Shown here: in pieces, positions 8,233 through 16,919 of the stretch
Position numbering within the stretch: the first letter of the stretch is position 1
Layout of the letters: each line of letters starts with the position of its first letter
NCBI RefSeq assembly: GCF_900103005.1
Contig: NZ_FMWL01000015.1
Location: 28,463-92,462, forward strand
Reading direction: 5' to 3'
Length of the DNA stretch: 64,000 nt
Source of the DNA: Acidaminobacter hydrogenoformans DSM 2784
Lineage (GTDB): Bacteria > Bacillota > Clostridia > Peptostreptococcales > Acidaminobacteraceae
Notes under the pieces: model-generated
Databases searched by the model: none
The model's input: the letters and a program-made list of their open reading frames with translations, nothing else
Told to the model about the DNA's origin: nothing
Program-made: the position numbers and the translations under genes

Positions 8233-8393
8233 ACTCAAGCTCCCCAGCCAGGAATATCATTTGGAACAGTGTGATCAGAACAGGTCTTGATTCTGATATT
8301 GGTCCTCATCCTGGTCACCTTAATTTAAGCAAATTAATTCTTCTCTTGTCAAATGATAATGCTTCTGAATACCCTGCGAGGAGTTGATACGCC

Positions 8394-10169
8394 GTGCAAA
8401 CCGAACATTACATGATTTTTTCACTGATCACCCTAATGCTGGTCTTTTTTATATGGGGAAAATGGCGCTATGACGTCGTCGCTATGGCGACACTTCTCAT
8501 AGCAAGCTTTGTTGGTCTGGTACCTATTGATAATGCTTTTGAAGGCTTCAGCAATCCAGCTGTGATCACCGTCGCAGCCGTCCTGGTCGTCAGCAAAGGC
8601 CTGACTAATGCCGGTGTGGTGGATTTCATCGCGAAACACCTCTTAAAAACTGGTGACAACACCATGGTTCAAATGACGCTGTTAGTTCTGACGGTCACCA
8701 TAGGCTCCGCGTTCATGAATAACATTGGTGCACTTGCCTTAATGATGCCCGTCGCCTTAAAGCTATCCAGAAAAAACAACAAATCACCCTCAATATTTCT
8801 AATGCCTCTGGCATTTGGATCACTCCTTGGCGGTATGATGACTTTGATTGGAACCCCGCCCAATATCATAATTTCAATGTACCGTGCAGAGTCAACTGGA
8901 AGCAGTGCCTTCGGTATGTTTGATTTTCTTCCAGTAGGCGGAGGTGTTGCTTTAGCTGGGGTTTTATTTATCTTGCTGTTAGGTTGGCGGCTGATCCCCA
9001 AAAGGACGGGCGGAAAATCTGCGGAAGACCTATTTGAGATTAAAGATTACATCACTGAAGTCTTAGTTCCAGAGGATTCTCAATACATTGAAAAAACTGT
9101 GTCCGAACTCGAAAGCACCATAGAGGGCGATCTAAAAGTCGTCGCTGTCTATAGAAATGACAAAACTTTCGCGGCACCTTCGCTCAGCTTGAAATTCAAA
9201 TCAAACGACTCTGTTGTCATTGAATCCGCAGCCCAGGAATTTCAGGAGCTTCTCGCCGCGACCGACCTTGTTTTGGCGGAAACAAGCAAATTGTCTCAGG
9301 CGGATATCAGCTCAGACGAAATTGAAATCATTGAAACCGTTGTCATGACAAATTCATTTCTGATTGGCAGATCCGCCAGATCCATGAAATTCAGGTCCAG
9401 ATATGGCATCAATATCCTTGGGGTTGCGAGAGAGGGCGTCAGGATCAAGAACACGCCTGATACCATTAGCTTTCGCATTGGTGACATACTCTTACTGCAA
9501 GGAAATCCGGATACCATAAACGACCTGATCTCCCAGTGGGGCTGCCTGCCTTTAGCCGGCAGGGGCCTGACCCTTGGCAAAACAAAAAAACTACTGCCAG
9601 GGATTGGCATGTTCGCAGCCGCTATTGCTTTGACAGCCTTTGGCATCATACCCGTTCAAATTGCCTTCATCTCTGTCGCGGTCTTAATGGTTGTAGGAAA
9701 ATTTTTATCCCTTAGAGAAGTCTATGAAAGCATTGACTGGTCCATCATTATCCTTTTGGGCGCAATTATTCCTGTAAGTAAAGCCCTTGAAACTACAGGG
9801 GGCGCTCAATTAATCGCGCAAAATATTCTCGGTATTGCTGATAAAATTCCTCTCTGGGCTTCAATAGCGGTAGTTCTCACCGTTTCCATGACGCTGTCTG
9901 ACATAGTCAACAACGCGGCCGCCGTTTTAATCATGGCACCAATAGCCGTCGAAATTGCATCTGGACTCAGCGTCTCCCCGGATTCATTTTTGATGAGCGT
10001 TGCCATTGGGGCGTCCTGCTCATTTCTCACGCCTATTGGCCATCAGTCAAATACGCTGATCATGGGGCCGGGTGGCTATAAGTTTGGGGACTATTGGAAA
10101 ATGGGGCTGCCTCTTGAAATCATAGTGGTTTGTGTGGCGACCCCGCTCATCATGTTGACTTGGCTATAA
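8394..10169 (+). CDS. SLC13-family permease with two TrkA-C (RCK_C) domains
   Basis: 591 residues. The N-terminal half has several membrane helices with FSNPAVITVAAVLVVSKGL and NNIGALALMMPVAL, the centre (about 205-385) holds two soluble modules that look like tandem TrkA C-terminal domains, and the C-terminal half repeats the membrane architecture with DIVNNAAAVLIMAPIA. This is the layout of SLC13/DASS-like anion permeases, which move sulfate, dicarboxylates or similar ions with Na+. The start is GTG at 8394 after GCGAGGAG. The substrate cannot be read from sequence. It is followed 57 bases later by the AhpD-like gene, probably in the same transcript. Confidence 0.88.
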   Translation: MQTEHYMIFSLITLMLVFFIWGKWRYDVVAMATLLIASFVGLVPIDNAFEGFSNPAVITVAAVLVVSKGLTNAGVVDFIAKHLLKTGDNTMVQMTLLVLTVTIGSAFMNNIGALALMMPVALKLSRKNNKSPSIFLMPLAFGSLLGGMMTLIGTPPNIIISMYRAESTGSSAFGMFDFLPVGGGVALAGVLFILLLGWRLIPKRTGGKSAEDLFEIKDYITEVLVPEDSQYIEKTVSELESTIEGDLKVVAVYRNDKTFAAPSLSLKFKSNDSVVIESAAQEFQELLAATDLVLAETSKLSQADISSDEIEIIETVVMTNSFLIGRSARSMKFRSRYGINILGVAREGVRIKNTPDTISFRIGDILLLQGNPDTINDLISQWGCLPLAGRGLTLGKTKKLLPGIGMFAAAIALTAFGIIPVQIAFISVAVLMVVGKFLSLREVYESIDWSIIILLGAIIPVSKALETTGGAQLIAQNILGIADKIPLWASIAVVLTVSMTLSDIVNNAAAVLIMAPIAVEIASGLSVSPDSFLMSVAIGASCSFLTPIGHQSNTLIMGPGGYKFGDYWKMGLPLEIIVVCVATPLIMLTWL

Positions 10170-10226
10170 GCGGAAAAGGAGCCAGCTTCCTTTTCCTCCT
10201 GTTTAATCAAGGAGGTCTACATCCAA

Positions 10227-10793
10227 ATGGCTGCATTTATTGATCCCCCTAAGAAAGTTCCCCTTTTTCTAAGACCCGGAATTTGGCTCGCAAAGAAATT
10301 TACCGGCAAGGACCTTGAGGTGCCCAGGCTCCTGTCCTGGTATCCCAAAGCGGCCATGGGCTCGGCGGCACTTGAGTCCCTGGTCGCGCACAAGGACAAG
10401 ACCATCTCAGAGCGGATGCTGAAGCTCGTTCGAATGCAGGCCTCTTTTACGGCTTACTGTCCGTTTTGCATCGATATGAATTCCTCCGAGTACGCAAAAT
10501 CAGGCATCACACCTGAGGAGCTATCCGCGCTCCAAGACCATACGCTCATTTCAACCACCCATTCCTTCTCAACTCGCGAAAAATTGGCACTGGAATACGC
10601 AAGATTGATCTCCGACACGCCGCTGTCTTTCCCGGATGCGTTTATCAACGCCTTAAAGCAACACTTCACGGAGCGCGAAATTGTCATTCTCGCCAGTACG
10701 GCGGCTCAAGTCAATTACTGGGCCAGATTAATCCACGGGCTGGGGATTCCACCGGCAGGATTTTCTGGTGCCTGTAAGCTCCCGGAGGAATAG
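10227..10793 (+). CDS. AhpD/carboxymuconolactone decarboxylase-like protein
   Basis: 188 residues with a strong AAGGAGG site upstream. The motif YCPFCIDMNS puts a C-x-x-C pair at residues 78 and 81, followed by the helix EYAKSGITPEELSAL; this is the CMD/AhpD fold in which the cysteine pair acts as a thiol redox centre. The N-terminal 45 residues are an extension relative to minimal AhpD domains. It probably works as a disulfide reductant or peroxidase accessory, but a true AhpC partner is not adjacent. The gene ends next to dispersed hairpin copy 3, which probably terminates it. Confidence 0.85.
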   Translation: MAAFIDPPKKVPLFLRPGIWLAKKFTGKDLEVPRLLSWYPKAAMGSAALESLVAHKDKTISERMLKLVRMQASFTAYCPFCIDMNSSEYAKSGITPEELSALQDHTLISTTHSFSTREKLALEYARLISDTPLSFPDAFINALKQHFTEREIVILASTAAQVNYWARLIHGLGIPPAGFSGACKLPEE

Positions 10794-10812
10794 CGCAGCT
10801 GACTACAAAGAG

Positions 10813-10878
10813 AAAAACCATTGGCAACGTCCCTGAAGCTTTTTGAAAGCTTTCAAGGTGTTTAGCCAATGGTTTTTT
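10813..10878. repeat. Dispersed hairpin repeat, copy 3 (with compensatory changes)
   Basis: Arms AAAAACCATTGGCAA and AGCCAATGGTTTTTT between two convergent genes. Relative to the other copies the arm has CATTGG in place of CATCGG, and the opposite arm has the matching change (CCAATGG), so pairing is preserved. The A-run before and T-run after make it a good bidirectional terminator. Confidence 0.9.
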
Positions 10879-10896
10879 GCGCCTCAGTCCGATTCA

Positions 10897-11538
10897 CTAA
10901 GTTTGCTTTGCTGAGACTGCGCTGTGTGCCTCTGCTCTGAATTTCCTGTAGATACCAATAGCGAGGCCCACCCCAACACCGTGGGCCAGCGTGATTGCCA
11001 AGCTGTTCAGGTCAATCCTTCCAAGTGGCATGAAAAGCATTTGCAGATCATATCTGATGACGGCACCCGTATTAAACGCCACCACCATGCGTCCAAAAGG
11101 AATGGCAGCAATGGCACAGACAAGAATAAAAAGAACTATCGCTTTTTTCCCAAAGAGTGAAGTGCCTACAGCCGCGCCAAAAATGGCAGCCATAAACATT
11201 ACAGCCATAGTGTCCGGGATGCCTGCATTTTCTATACTCTGACTAAAGGCATGAGGCAGCAGCGCGCCTATACCCTCGAACACCCCAAAGGTAATCAGAA
11301 GTCCAAGGGGCATAGCGATAAGACCAGCAAGAACTACCCGCATCGTCTTTTTACCCATTTGAAGGAAAAGCCCAAGAAGCAGCGCGCCTATCCCCCCGGA
11401 AATAAGCATGCCCATCAGGTAATTATCCGTCCTCAAAATAAACATATCCGCCAGCAGTCCACTGATCATAAAAGCGGCAAAGCCAAGCAGCGTTGTCCAG
11501 AGTATGTAGCCATAACCATAGGTTTTATCCTCTGACAT
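10897..11538 (-). CDS. Polytopic membrane protein, function unknown
   Basis: 213 residues from ATG 11538, preceded by AAAGGGAGG; the open frame extends further upstream but that part lacks a ribosome binding site. The sequence is hydrophobic with about six membrane helices, glycine-rich turns (ISGGIGALLLGLFLQMG) and a C-terminal basic tail. No catalytic or transporter signature is visible. It has its own strong promoter and converges on the AhpD-like gene, sharing dispersed hairpin copy 3 as a likely terminator. Confidence 0.75.
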   Translation of the reverse strand: MSEDKTYGYGYILWTTLLGFAAFMISGLLADMFILRTDNYLMGMLISGGIGALLLGLFLQMGKKTMRVVLAGLIAMPLGLLITFGVFEGIGALLPHAFSQSIENAGIPDTMAVMFMAAIFGAAVGTSLFGKKAIVLFILVCAIAAIPFGRMVVAFNTGAVIRYDLQMLFMPLGRIDLNSLAITLAHGVGVGLAIGIYRKFRAEAHSAVSAKQT

Positions 11539-11619
11539 TACGATGACCTCCCTTTGTGACAAACTAAAATGTCGTTTTGTTGCTATATTGTACAAGAATG
11601 AAATTGTTCTTTTGGTGTA

Positions 11620-11648
11620 ATTATACACTATTTGAGCATATTTGTCAA
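11620..11648 (-). promoter_or_regulatory. Strong promoter of the 10897-11538 membrane protein gene
   Basis: Consensus hexamers TTGACA and TATAAT (minus strand) separated by exactly 17 bases, about 80 bases upstream of the start codon. Inverted 5-bp arms GTGTA/TACAC straddle the -10 box and could be an operator. Confidence 0.85.
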
Positions 11649-11712
11649 TATGGCTGAAACCCCACTGATTGCATGCTCCGGCTTTTGATTTCTCAGAAGC
11701 GTGTTCGCGAAA

Positions 11713-11772
11713 AGACCATCGGCAACGTCCCTGAAGCTACAAAAAGCTTTCAAGGCGTTTTGCCGATGGTCT
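11713..11772. repeat. Dispersed hairpin repeat, copy 4
   Basis: Arms AGACCATCGGCA and TGCCGATGGTCT. The interior (CAACGTCCCTGAAGCT...AGCTTTCAAGGCGTTT) is almost the same as copy 3, showing the two share recent ancestry. It lies 44 bases downstream of the small membrane protein gene. Confidence 0.9.
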
Positions 11773-11815
11773 CACAATCCACGCCGCACCATAACACAAC
11801 CTTCTAGATGAGCCA

Positions 11816-12013
11816 TCACCTCGTAAACAGCCAAATCCCCAAAACCAGAAAAATCACAGCCCAGACATAGAAAAATACTTCTGTGCCTTTTTCGCCCATT
11901 ATTTTTATAAAGAATTTAATTTTTTTCATGCTCCATATTTTTTCTGGCTTTGTAATGGCAATCACAACAACGACCGCAGCATAGATTACTGCTAAAGCAC
12001 CCCATAATTTCAT
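11816..12013 (-). CDS. Small two-helix membrane protein, unknown
   Basis: 65 residues with two hydrophobic segments (about 4-20 and 45-62) separated by a basic loop, KPEKIWSMKKIKFFIK. CGAGGAGGG precedes the ATG. It lies 66 bases downstream of the ABC permease in the same direction, so it may belong to that transcript. No family recognised. Confidence 0.65.
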   Translation of the reverse strand: MKLWGALAVIYAAVVVVIAITKPEKIWSMKKIKFFIKIMGEKGTEVFFYVWAVIFLVLGIWLFTR

Positions 12014-12079
12014 GATTAACCCTCCTCGTATAGAATTTCATAAAAAATCCAAGGCACGACATCATAAAATAGCAACCGA

Positions 12080-13084
12080 CTACTCCAATCCTTTTCTTAT
12101 TCTCGGTGCCAGCACCAAAAACACCACCACACCAATGCCAAAGACGATCCCTGAGTACATCATGATCTCAAGCCAGGAACCGCTGTTTGAAAGCACAAGA
12201 TCATTCCCTTTGTAGGTCCAGTAAAACGGAATCCAGTAAAATAGAAACTGCCATTTATCCGCCAACAGCTCTTCTCCAGCAATAGATCCAAACAGAGGCA
12301 GAAACAGCATCTTCATATTGCCCGCGGCATTCATGACATCATCATTGTTGACGCCTTCAATGAACCCCACGAGGATGCTGATAATGCACGAAGTCACTAC
12401 CATCAGAATCGCGTGGAAATAGTTTATGCTTCTGAAACCGGTGATGATCAGAATAAGCAAAGTGCCCACCACCGGGACGGCGACGCCAATCATACTCTTC
12501 CCAGCTATAAAGGCCATCCTGGAAACGGGTGACAAATGGATTGCACTTATGGTATTGTCCGTTTTTTCTTCAACTATGTTCAGCGCAATGATCATGCCAC
12601 CAAGCACAGAGGTGAAAATAATTGAGGTGTTGACCATGATTTTCTTAAGTGGCGGGATCTCTCTGCCATAGTCCACAATCTCAGCCATGGAGTCCTCCAT
12701 GCTGATGTCATAATGGTCAAAAGCCGTTAGATTTCGAACATAGTCAATAATAAAATCCGGTTCATTCCCCTGAGTCAGGATAAAATAATCCTCCCCCTCA
12801 CCCGGAAGCAGCCCTACAATATTGTCCCTTTTTCTAACCCGGTTCTCAACCGCTTCAACAGTGTCTAAAAGCTCTACCTTCGCAAACTGCCCAAAGTATT
12901 CCGCCTGGCTTGGGTTCTCCCCTTCCAGCAGCACAATTTCAACGGTCGTGTCATTGATGCCAGGTGAAAACACGTTAATGATTACAGCAAAAATAATTGG
13001 CACAACAAGAATGTACAAAGTGATAAAATTTCTCACACTGGTTCTCAGATCCCTTTGAAATATTAAGAGGATCTTCTTGATCAT
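12080..13084 (-). CDS. ABC-2 type transporter permease (second subunit)
   Basis: 334 residues from ATG 13084, preceded by GAAGGAGGG; an in-frame upstream extension overlaps the neighbour and is not used. One N-terminal helix (ITLYILVVPIIFAVIINVF), a large extracytoplasmic domain of about 130 residues, then five C-terminal helices with NIVEEKTDNTISAIHLSPVS before the third: the ABC-2/DrrB-NodJ layout. It forms an exporter with the ATPase and the first permease. The cargo is unknown. Confidence 0.87.
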   Translation of the reverse strand: MIKKILLIFQRDLRTSVRNFITLYILVVPIIFAVIINVFSPGINDTTVEIVLLEGENPSQAEYFGQFAKVELLDTVEAVENRVRKRDNIVGLLPGEGEDYFILTQGNEPDFIIDYVRNLTAFDHYDISMEDSMAEIVDYGREIPPLKKIMVNTSIIFTSVLGGMIIALNIVEEKTDNTISAIHLSPVSRMAFIAGKSMIGVAVPVVGTLLILIITGFRSINYFHAILMVVTSCIISILVGFIEGVNNDDVMNAAGNMKMLFLPLFGSIAGEELLADKWQFLFYWIPFYWTYKGNDLVLSNSGSWLEIMMYSGIVFGIGVVVFLVLAPRIRKGLE

Positions 13085-13097
13085 GTTCAACCCTCCT

Positions 13098-14213
13098 TCA
13101 CAGGGACAGGGTTTTCTTAAATCTGTAGTTTGCCAGAATAAAGATATCCACCCCAAGCACCGCAAAACCAAGTGACGCCACCAGCACATAGGCCATGTTG
13201 CCGTTGACCGATATAATTTCCTTGAAGCTCTGAAGCATAACATAGCTTGGGATGATCTTAACCCAATCCGGGTCCCAGCTTGGCGTAAAATACGATATAT
13301 TAGGCATGATCATTATGACTATGATGATGTACATGGCGCCAAAGGCTTCGACAATATCCTTGTAATAGCTTGTGAGAAACAGTCCAAGAGAGGCTGCAAA
13401 AAATCCAGAGGTTATAATGAACAGGATCATGGCTGGATAGTTCGGCTGAGCGCCCATGACGGGCACGGTGATGATCAGGGTGGTCACTATGCTCGTGAGA
13501 ATGATCACGCCAATTTTGCTGAAAAGATAATGCCAGACAGAGCAGGCGGTGATGGCATAGGCTTTGATGATGCCTTCATTTTTGTCCAGAAAGATATAGG
13601 CAGCAATGATAAACAGGCTCATAAGACTGCCATTGAACGTCAAAAATACCGGGATCAAATTCTCTTTGTCACTTAACGGCGCTGTATCCTGATAAAGGCT
13701 CCGGACCTGGAGCTTATCCGAATAGTCCTTAATAACGTCATGCCCTGCAAATCTGTTGTGATAGACCAGAAGCAAATTTTTTAGTTTTTGGGTTTCAAAG
13801 CCCTGCAAATAATAGGTATGAAGGATACGCCCATCCTCATTGACACGCACATGCACGGTTGGAACTCTTTCCGTGCTTGAAAAGGTATTAAGGGCCTCCA
13901 GGCTGTCGAGCAAATAGATTTTTGACTCAGAGGTTTCATAAAGCGCAGCGCTGAAAACGTTTTTACCCGCTTTGACCTCAACCTGCTCCACCGTTTCATC
14001 AAGATCCTCTTCACGCAGAGACTTCATATATCTTTCCTTGACGACCTGAGGCAAATCGAGATAGAGATACTCTTTACCCTTACTGTCGAAATCCTCTGGG
14101 ATGACAAAAACCAGAATCAGCAGGAGGACTACCGCCATCCCAATTTCAATGTAAAAATACCAGCTCTTTGAAGACAGGATCAGCTCTTTTGAAAAACTGT
14201 ACCATAGTTTCAT
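13098..14213 (-). CDS. ABC-2 type transporter permease (first subunit)
   Basis: 371 residues: one helix at about 22-40, an extracytoplasmic domain (about 45-195) and six helices in the C-terminal half, with DKNEGIIKAYAITACSVWHY corresponding to the coupling region of ABC-2 permeases. Its start directly abuts the ATPase stop, and it ends 13 bases before the second permease starts. Two unequal permeases with one ATPase and an HlyD-type adaptor are typical of exporters of drugs or hydrophobic compounds. Confidence 0.87.
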   Translation of the reverse strand: MKLWYSFSKELILSSKSWYFYIEIGMAVVLLLILVFVIPEDFDSKGKEYLYLDLPQVVKERYMKSLREEDLDETVEQVEVKAGKNVFSAALYETSESKIYLLDSLEALNTFSSTERVPTVHVRVNEDGRILHTYYLQGFETQKLKNLLLVYHNRFAGHDVIKDYSDKLQVRSLYQDTAPLSDKENLIPVFLTFNGSLMSLFIIAAYIFLDKNEGIIKAYAITACSVWHYLFSKIGVIILTSIVTTLIITVPVMGAQPNYPAMILFIITSGFFAASLGLFLTSYYKDIVEAFGAMYIIIVIMIMPNISYFTPSWDPDWVKIIPSYVMLQSFKEIISVNGNMAYVLVASLGFAVLGVDIFILANYRFKKTLSL

Positions 14214-15068
14214 TCAAACCAATTCCCTTCCGGTAACCTTGATAAAGATTTCCTCAAGTGTGGCTTCCTTGGTATGCATTGTTTGAATGTCGCAGTTATG
14301 GATGACGTCAGTTAATCGATCCTTTTCCTCCTCAAGCACAGTGGAAAATTTATCCTTGATCAATATGTTATCTTTGAAATATTCGACCTCCACCAGCTTT
14401 TCGCCATATTTCAGCTTAAGCTCCTTGGGTGAATCTATCAGTCTGATTTTTCCATCGACAATAAACGCGACTCTGTCACACAGCTCATCCGCAATGTACA
14501 TGTTGTGCGTAGTCAGGAAGATGGTGACACCTTTTTCGTTTTCCTGCTTGATGATGTCCTTGATGTTGGAGGCAATGGCTGGATCCAGGCCGGTCGTTGG
14601 CTCATCCAAAAACCAGATCTCCGGATTATTGATCATGGATCTCGCGAAGGTAAGCCTGTGCTTCATCCCTTTGGAGTACTTACCTGCCTTTATGTTTTCC
14701 TTTCCATCCAGCCCTACAAGCTTGATCAGCTCCATGGGATCTTTAGTTTTCACGTCAAACAGCTTTCTGTAGAATTCAAGATTTTCAAGACCGGACATTT
14801 TGTTATAAACATTGGACTGTTCAAAGGACATGCCTATCTTATTGAACATTTCATTCTTAATGTGTTTAATGTCATAGCCCGCGACCTCGACTTCCCCTTT
14901 CTGAAGCTGCAAGAGGCCGACCAGGATGTTCTGCGTCGTGGATTTACCGGCACCTGAAGGCCCTAAAAATCCAAAGATTTCTCCTTTTCCAATTTCAAAG
15001 CTTACATCATAGACGGCATAATTTTCGTCATTGCTATATGAATGGTAAAGGTTTTTAACTTTGATCAT
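14214..15068 (-). CDS. ABC transporter ATP-binding protein
   Basis: 284 residues from ATG 15068 (AAGGGATG upstream); an earlier ATG nine bases upstream overlaps that site and is less likely. Walker A GPSGAGKST, signature KYSKGMKHRLTFARS, Walker B IWFLDEPTTGLDP and switch TTHNMYIADEL are all intact. The signature has SKGM in place of SGGQ, as in many DrrA/CcmA-like exporter ATPases. It energises the two permeases encoded immediately downstream. Confidence 0.94.
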   Translation of the reverse strand: MIKVKNLYHSYSNDENYAVYDVSFEIGKGEIFGFLGPSGAGKSTTQNILVGLLQLQKGEVEVAGYDIKHIKNEMFNKIGMSFEQSNVYNKMSGLENLEFYRKLFDVKTKDPMELIKLVGLDGKENIKAGKYSKGMKHRLTFARSMINNPEIWFLDEPTTGLDPAIASNIKDIIKQENEKGVTIFLTTHNMYIADELCDRVAFIVDGKIRLIDSPKELKLKYGEKLVEVEYFKDNILIKDKFSTVLEEEKDRLTDVIHNCDIQTMHTKEATLEEIFIKVTGRELV

Positions 15069-15128
15069 AGAAATCATCCCTTCTTAAACCACCCAATTCT
15101 CCAGTTTCCAAGGCGATCAAAACTCCCC

Positions 15129-16331
15129 CTAATCCTCCTCGTAATTCAGGATGACCAGATCCCCTTCTGACAACCCCTCTTTGACCTCAAGTTTATTTTG
15201 GACTTCTGCACCTGTCGTGATTTCTCTCTCAACAGGCTTTTTATCCTCCAAAACGGTCACATAGTTCTTTGAGTCCTTTTGATACACAGCGCTTAATGGG
15301 ACAAGCAGCGCGTCTCTTGGGGTCTCAACCCTCACCCTTGTGTTCACCTCAAGTCCATAGGCGAGGTCTTCAGAAGAAGCAGGCAGGCTGATTTCCACAG
15401 TTTGTCGGTTCTCCTCCACACCCAGCTCTGACAATGTGATAAAGGCCTTTGGATGCACTTTGCTCACCTTCAGATTTTCAATCACAATCCCTAACGCTGG
15501 GTCATTAATTTCCACGTCCATATCAGGTCTTATTTGCCTGGCCTCTTCCACCATAAAATCCACTAAGACGACTTTTTCTGACGGATCCTGAAGCTCAATA
15601 ATCACGGTTCCCGGAGATGGGATATCCCCCGCAAAGGTATTGACTTCAGTCACAATGCCATCACGCTCCGCATAAATCAGTAAGTCCTCCCTGTTTTTTT
15701 TATACATCTCCAAAGTGAGCAGCATAACGTCTATTTCCGCCTCATATCGCTTTCTGGTATTCGCTGAAACCCCTTTGACAAGCTGATTGTAGGTATTCTG
15801 TGCTTGCTCAAGACGCCTCTGAAGTGCCTCTATGGCTCGCGTCTCCTGCTCCAGTTCAATTAAAGGTATGGCGCCAGCATTGTAGAGTTCCTCTGTTTGC
15901 GCCTTATTTTTTACCGCCCATTCCAAATCGCTCCTGAGACTCGAAATTTCTATCCTGGCGTTGTTGACGCTCCCCACGTCCGTACTTGACAGGACCTCGC
16001 GATAGGTCGCTCTCAAAGCTTCGATCTGCTTTTCGACTTTTTTAATCTCAAGCTCTGAATTATCTTCATATTTAATCAAAAGCTGTCCTTTGGTCACATA
16101 GTCCCCCAGCTTCAAAGTCATCTCCTCGACCTTACCTGCGCCATTGCCATAGTACCTTATGATCGAACTTGAGCTGATCCTGCCAACCTCCTCAACATAT
16201 TTTTCCACGGTTCCCTTTGTCACCTCAACTGTGTTGTACTTTTCTCCAATATTTCCTTTTGTCAAAATATAAAATATGCCCGCGCCCAAGGATGAAAAGA
16301 TAATAAATGCAATGATCAATTTCTTTTTCAT
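15129..16331 (-). CDS. HlyD/RND-type efflux adaptor protein
   Basis: 400 residues from ATG 16331 (GGAGG five bases upstream). One N-terminal membrane anchor (LIIAFIIFSSLGAGIFYIL), a short lipoyl-like half-motif, a coiled-coil hairpin at about 95-215 (VEKQIEALRATYREV...), the second lipoyl half, and C-terminal beta-barrel domains ending GLSEGDLVILNYEED. In Gram-positives such adaptors join an ABC exporter to form a MacAB-like or similar pump. It is the first gene of the four-gene exporter operon. Confidence 0.88.
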   Translation of the reverse strand: MKKKLIIAFIIFSSLGAGIFYILTKGNIGEKYNTVEVTKGTVEKYVEEVGRISSSSIIRYYGNGAGKVEEMTLKLGDYVTKGQLLIKYEDNSELEIKKVEKQIEALRATYREVLSSTDVGSVNNARIEISSLRSDLEWAVKNKAQTEELYNAGAIPLIELEQETRAIEALQRRLEQAQNTYNQLVKGVSANTRKRYEAEIDVMLLTLEMYKKNREDLLIYAERDGIVTEVNTFAGDIPSPGTVIIELQDPSEKVVLVDFMVEEARQIRPDMDVEINDPALGIVIENLKVSKVHPKAFITLSELGVEENRQTVEISLPASSEDLAYGLEVNTRVRVETPRDALLVPLSAVYQKDSKNYVTVLEDKKPVEREITTGAEVQNKLEVKEGLSEGDLVILNYEED

Positions 16332-16369
16332 GGCGGCCTCCATTTCTTTCCGACATAGTCTTTAGTTCA

Positions 16370-16402
16370 GTTAAAACCTTAAGTGCCTGCTTGCCGATGG
16401 TG
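16370..16402. repeat. Dispersed hairpin repeat, right half only (copy 5)
   Basis: Only the right arm, TTGCCGATGGTGA, and part of the interior (GTTAAAACCTTAAGTGCC) are present. They align with the right half of copy 6. No left arm is found upstream, where the HlyD start codon lies. A separate perfect 14-bp palindrome CAAGTGCGCACTTG follows at 16413-16426 or close by. Confidence 0.6.
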
Positions 16403-16574
16403 ATCCGTCCCACAAGTGCGCACTTGCCATATTACGACTCCAGTCCGCTGCCCTGGTTAGACTTAAGATGAAATTTTTTGATTATTATGCACTATACCCC
16501 GAATTGAAGGTTTTAGTCCTTGCTGAGCAGATCTGATCTGGCAGCTGGTGCTTGGGAAGGGTGAAAAGAAAATA

Positions 16575-16630
16575 ACCATCGGCAAAGCTCTGTCCTTAAA
16601 CTTAAAAGCCCAAGGCGCTGTGCCGATGGT
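16575..16630. repeat. Dispersed hairpin repeat, copy 6
   Basis: Arms ACCATCGGCA and TGCCGATGGT with interior CCTTAAACTTAAAAGCCC. It sits in the 588-base gap between the divergent exporter operon and the degV gene, the one intact copy not immediately downstream of a gene. Confidence 0.85.
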
Positions 16631-16783
16631 CATAGGATTCCACATAGCGCCAAGCGCTACTAATGCTCTTTTCGAAGGTCGGGTCACAGGCTTAATTTGT
16701 TCCAGCACTTCCATGTCAGTAGTGTTAAAGCATTTTGAAATATATATTGAATAATTCAAATCTATGATACTATTATTTTAAAA

Positions 16784-16806
16784 TGATAATAATGATTATT
16801 ATGATA
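16784..16806. promoter_or_regulatory. Fur-like metal-response box upstream of degV gene
   Basis: TGATAATAATGATTATTATG contains a perfect palindrome with 8-base arms (ATAATAAT, G, ATTATTAT) that closely resembles the Fur box GATAATGATAATCATTATC. It lies about 115 bases before the DegV start. The flanks are A+T-rich, so chance resemblance is possible. Confidence 0.55.
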
Positions 16807-16919
16807 AGTTGCGTTGCTGAAGTAACTCGAGCTGATTGTATTTCAGCAAAGACGCATGGTCAGATATAACAGTCCAACAGGTTTATTGGAAAAAAGGCCT
16901 AAAATATTGGAGGTTAACC

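Noticed and set aside
12080..13243. Longer second ABC permease starting at 13243
   Set aside because: The extension overlaps the first permease gene by about 150 bases and ATG 13084 has a clear ribosome binding site.
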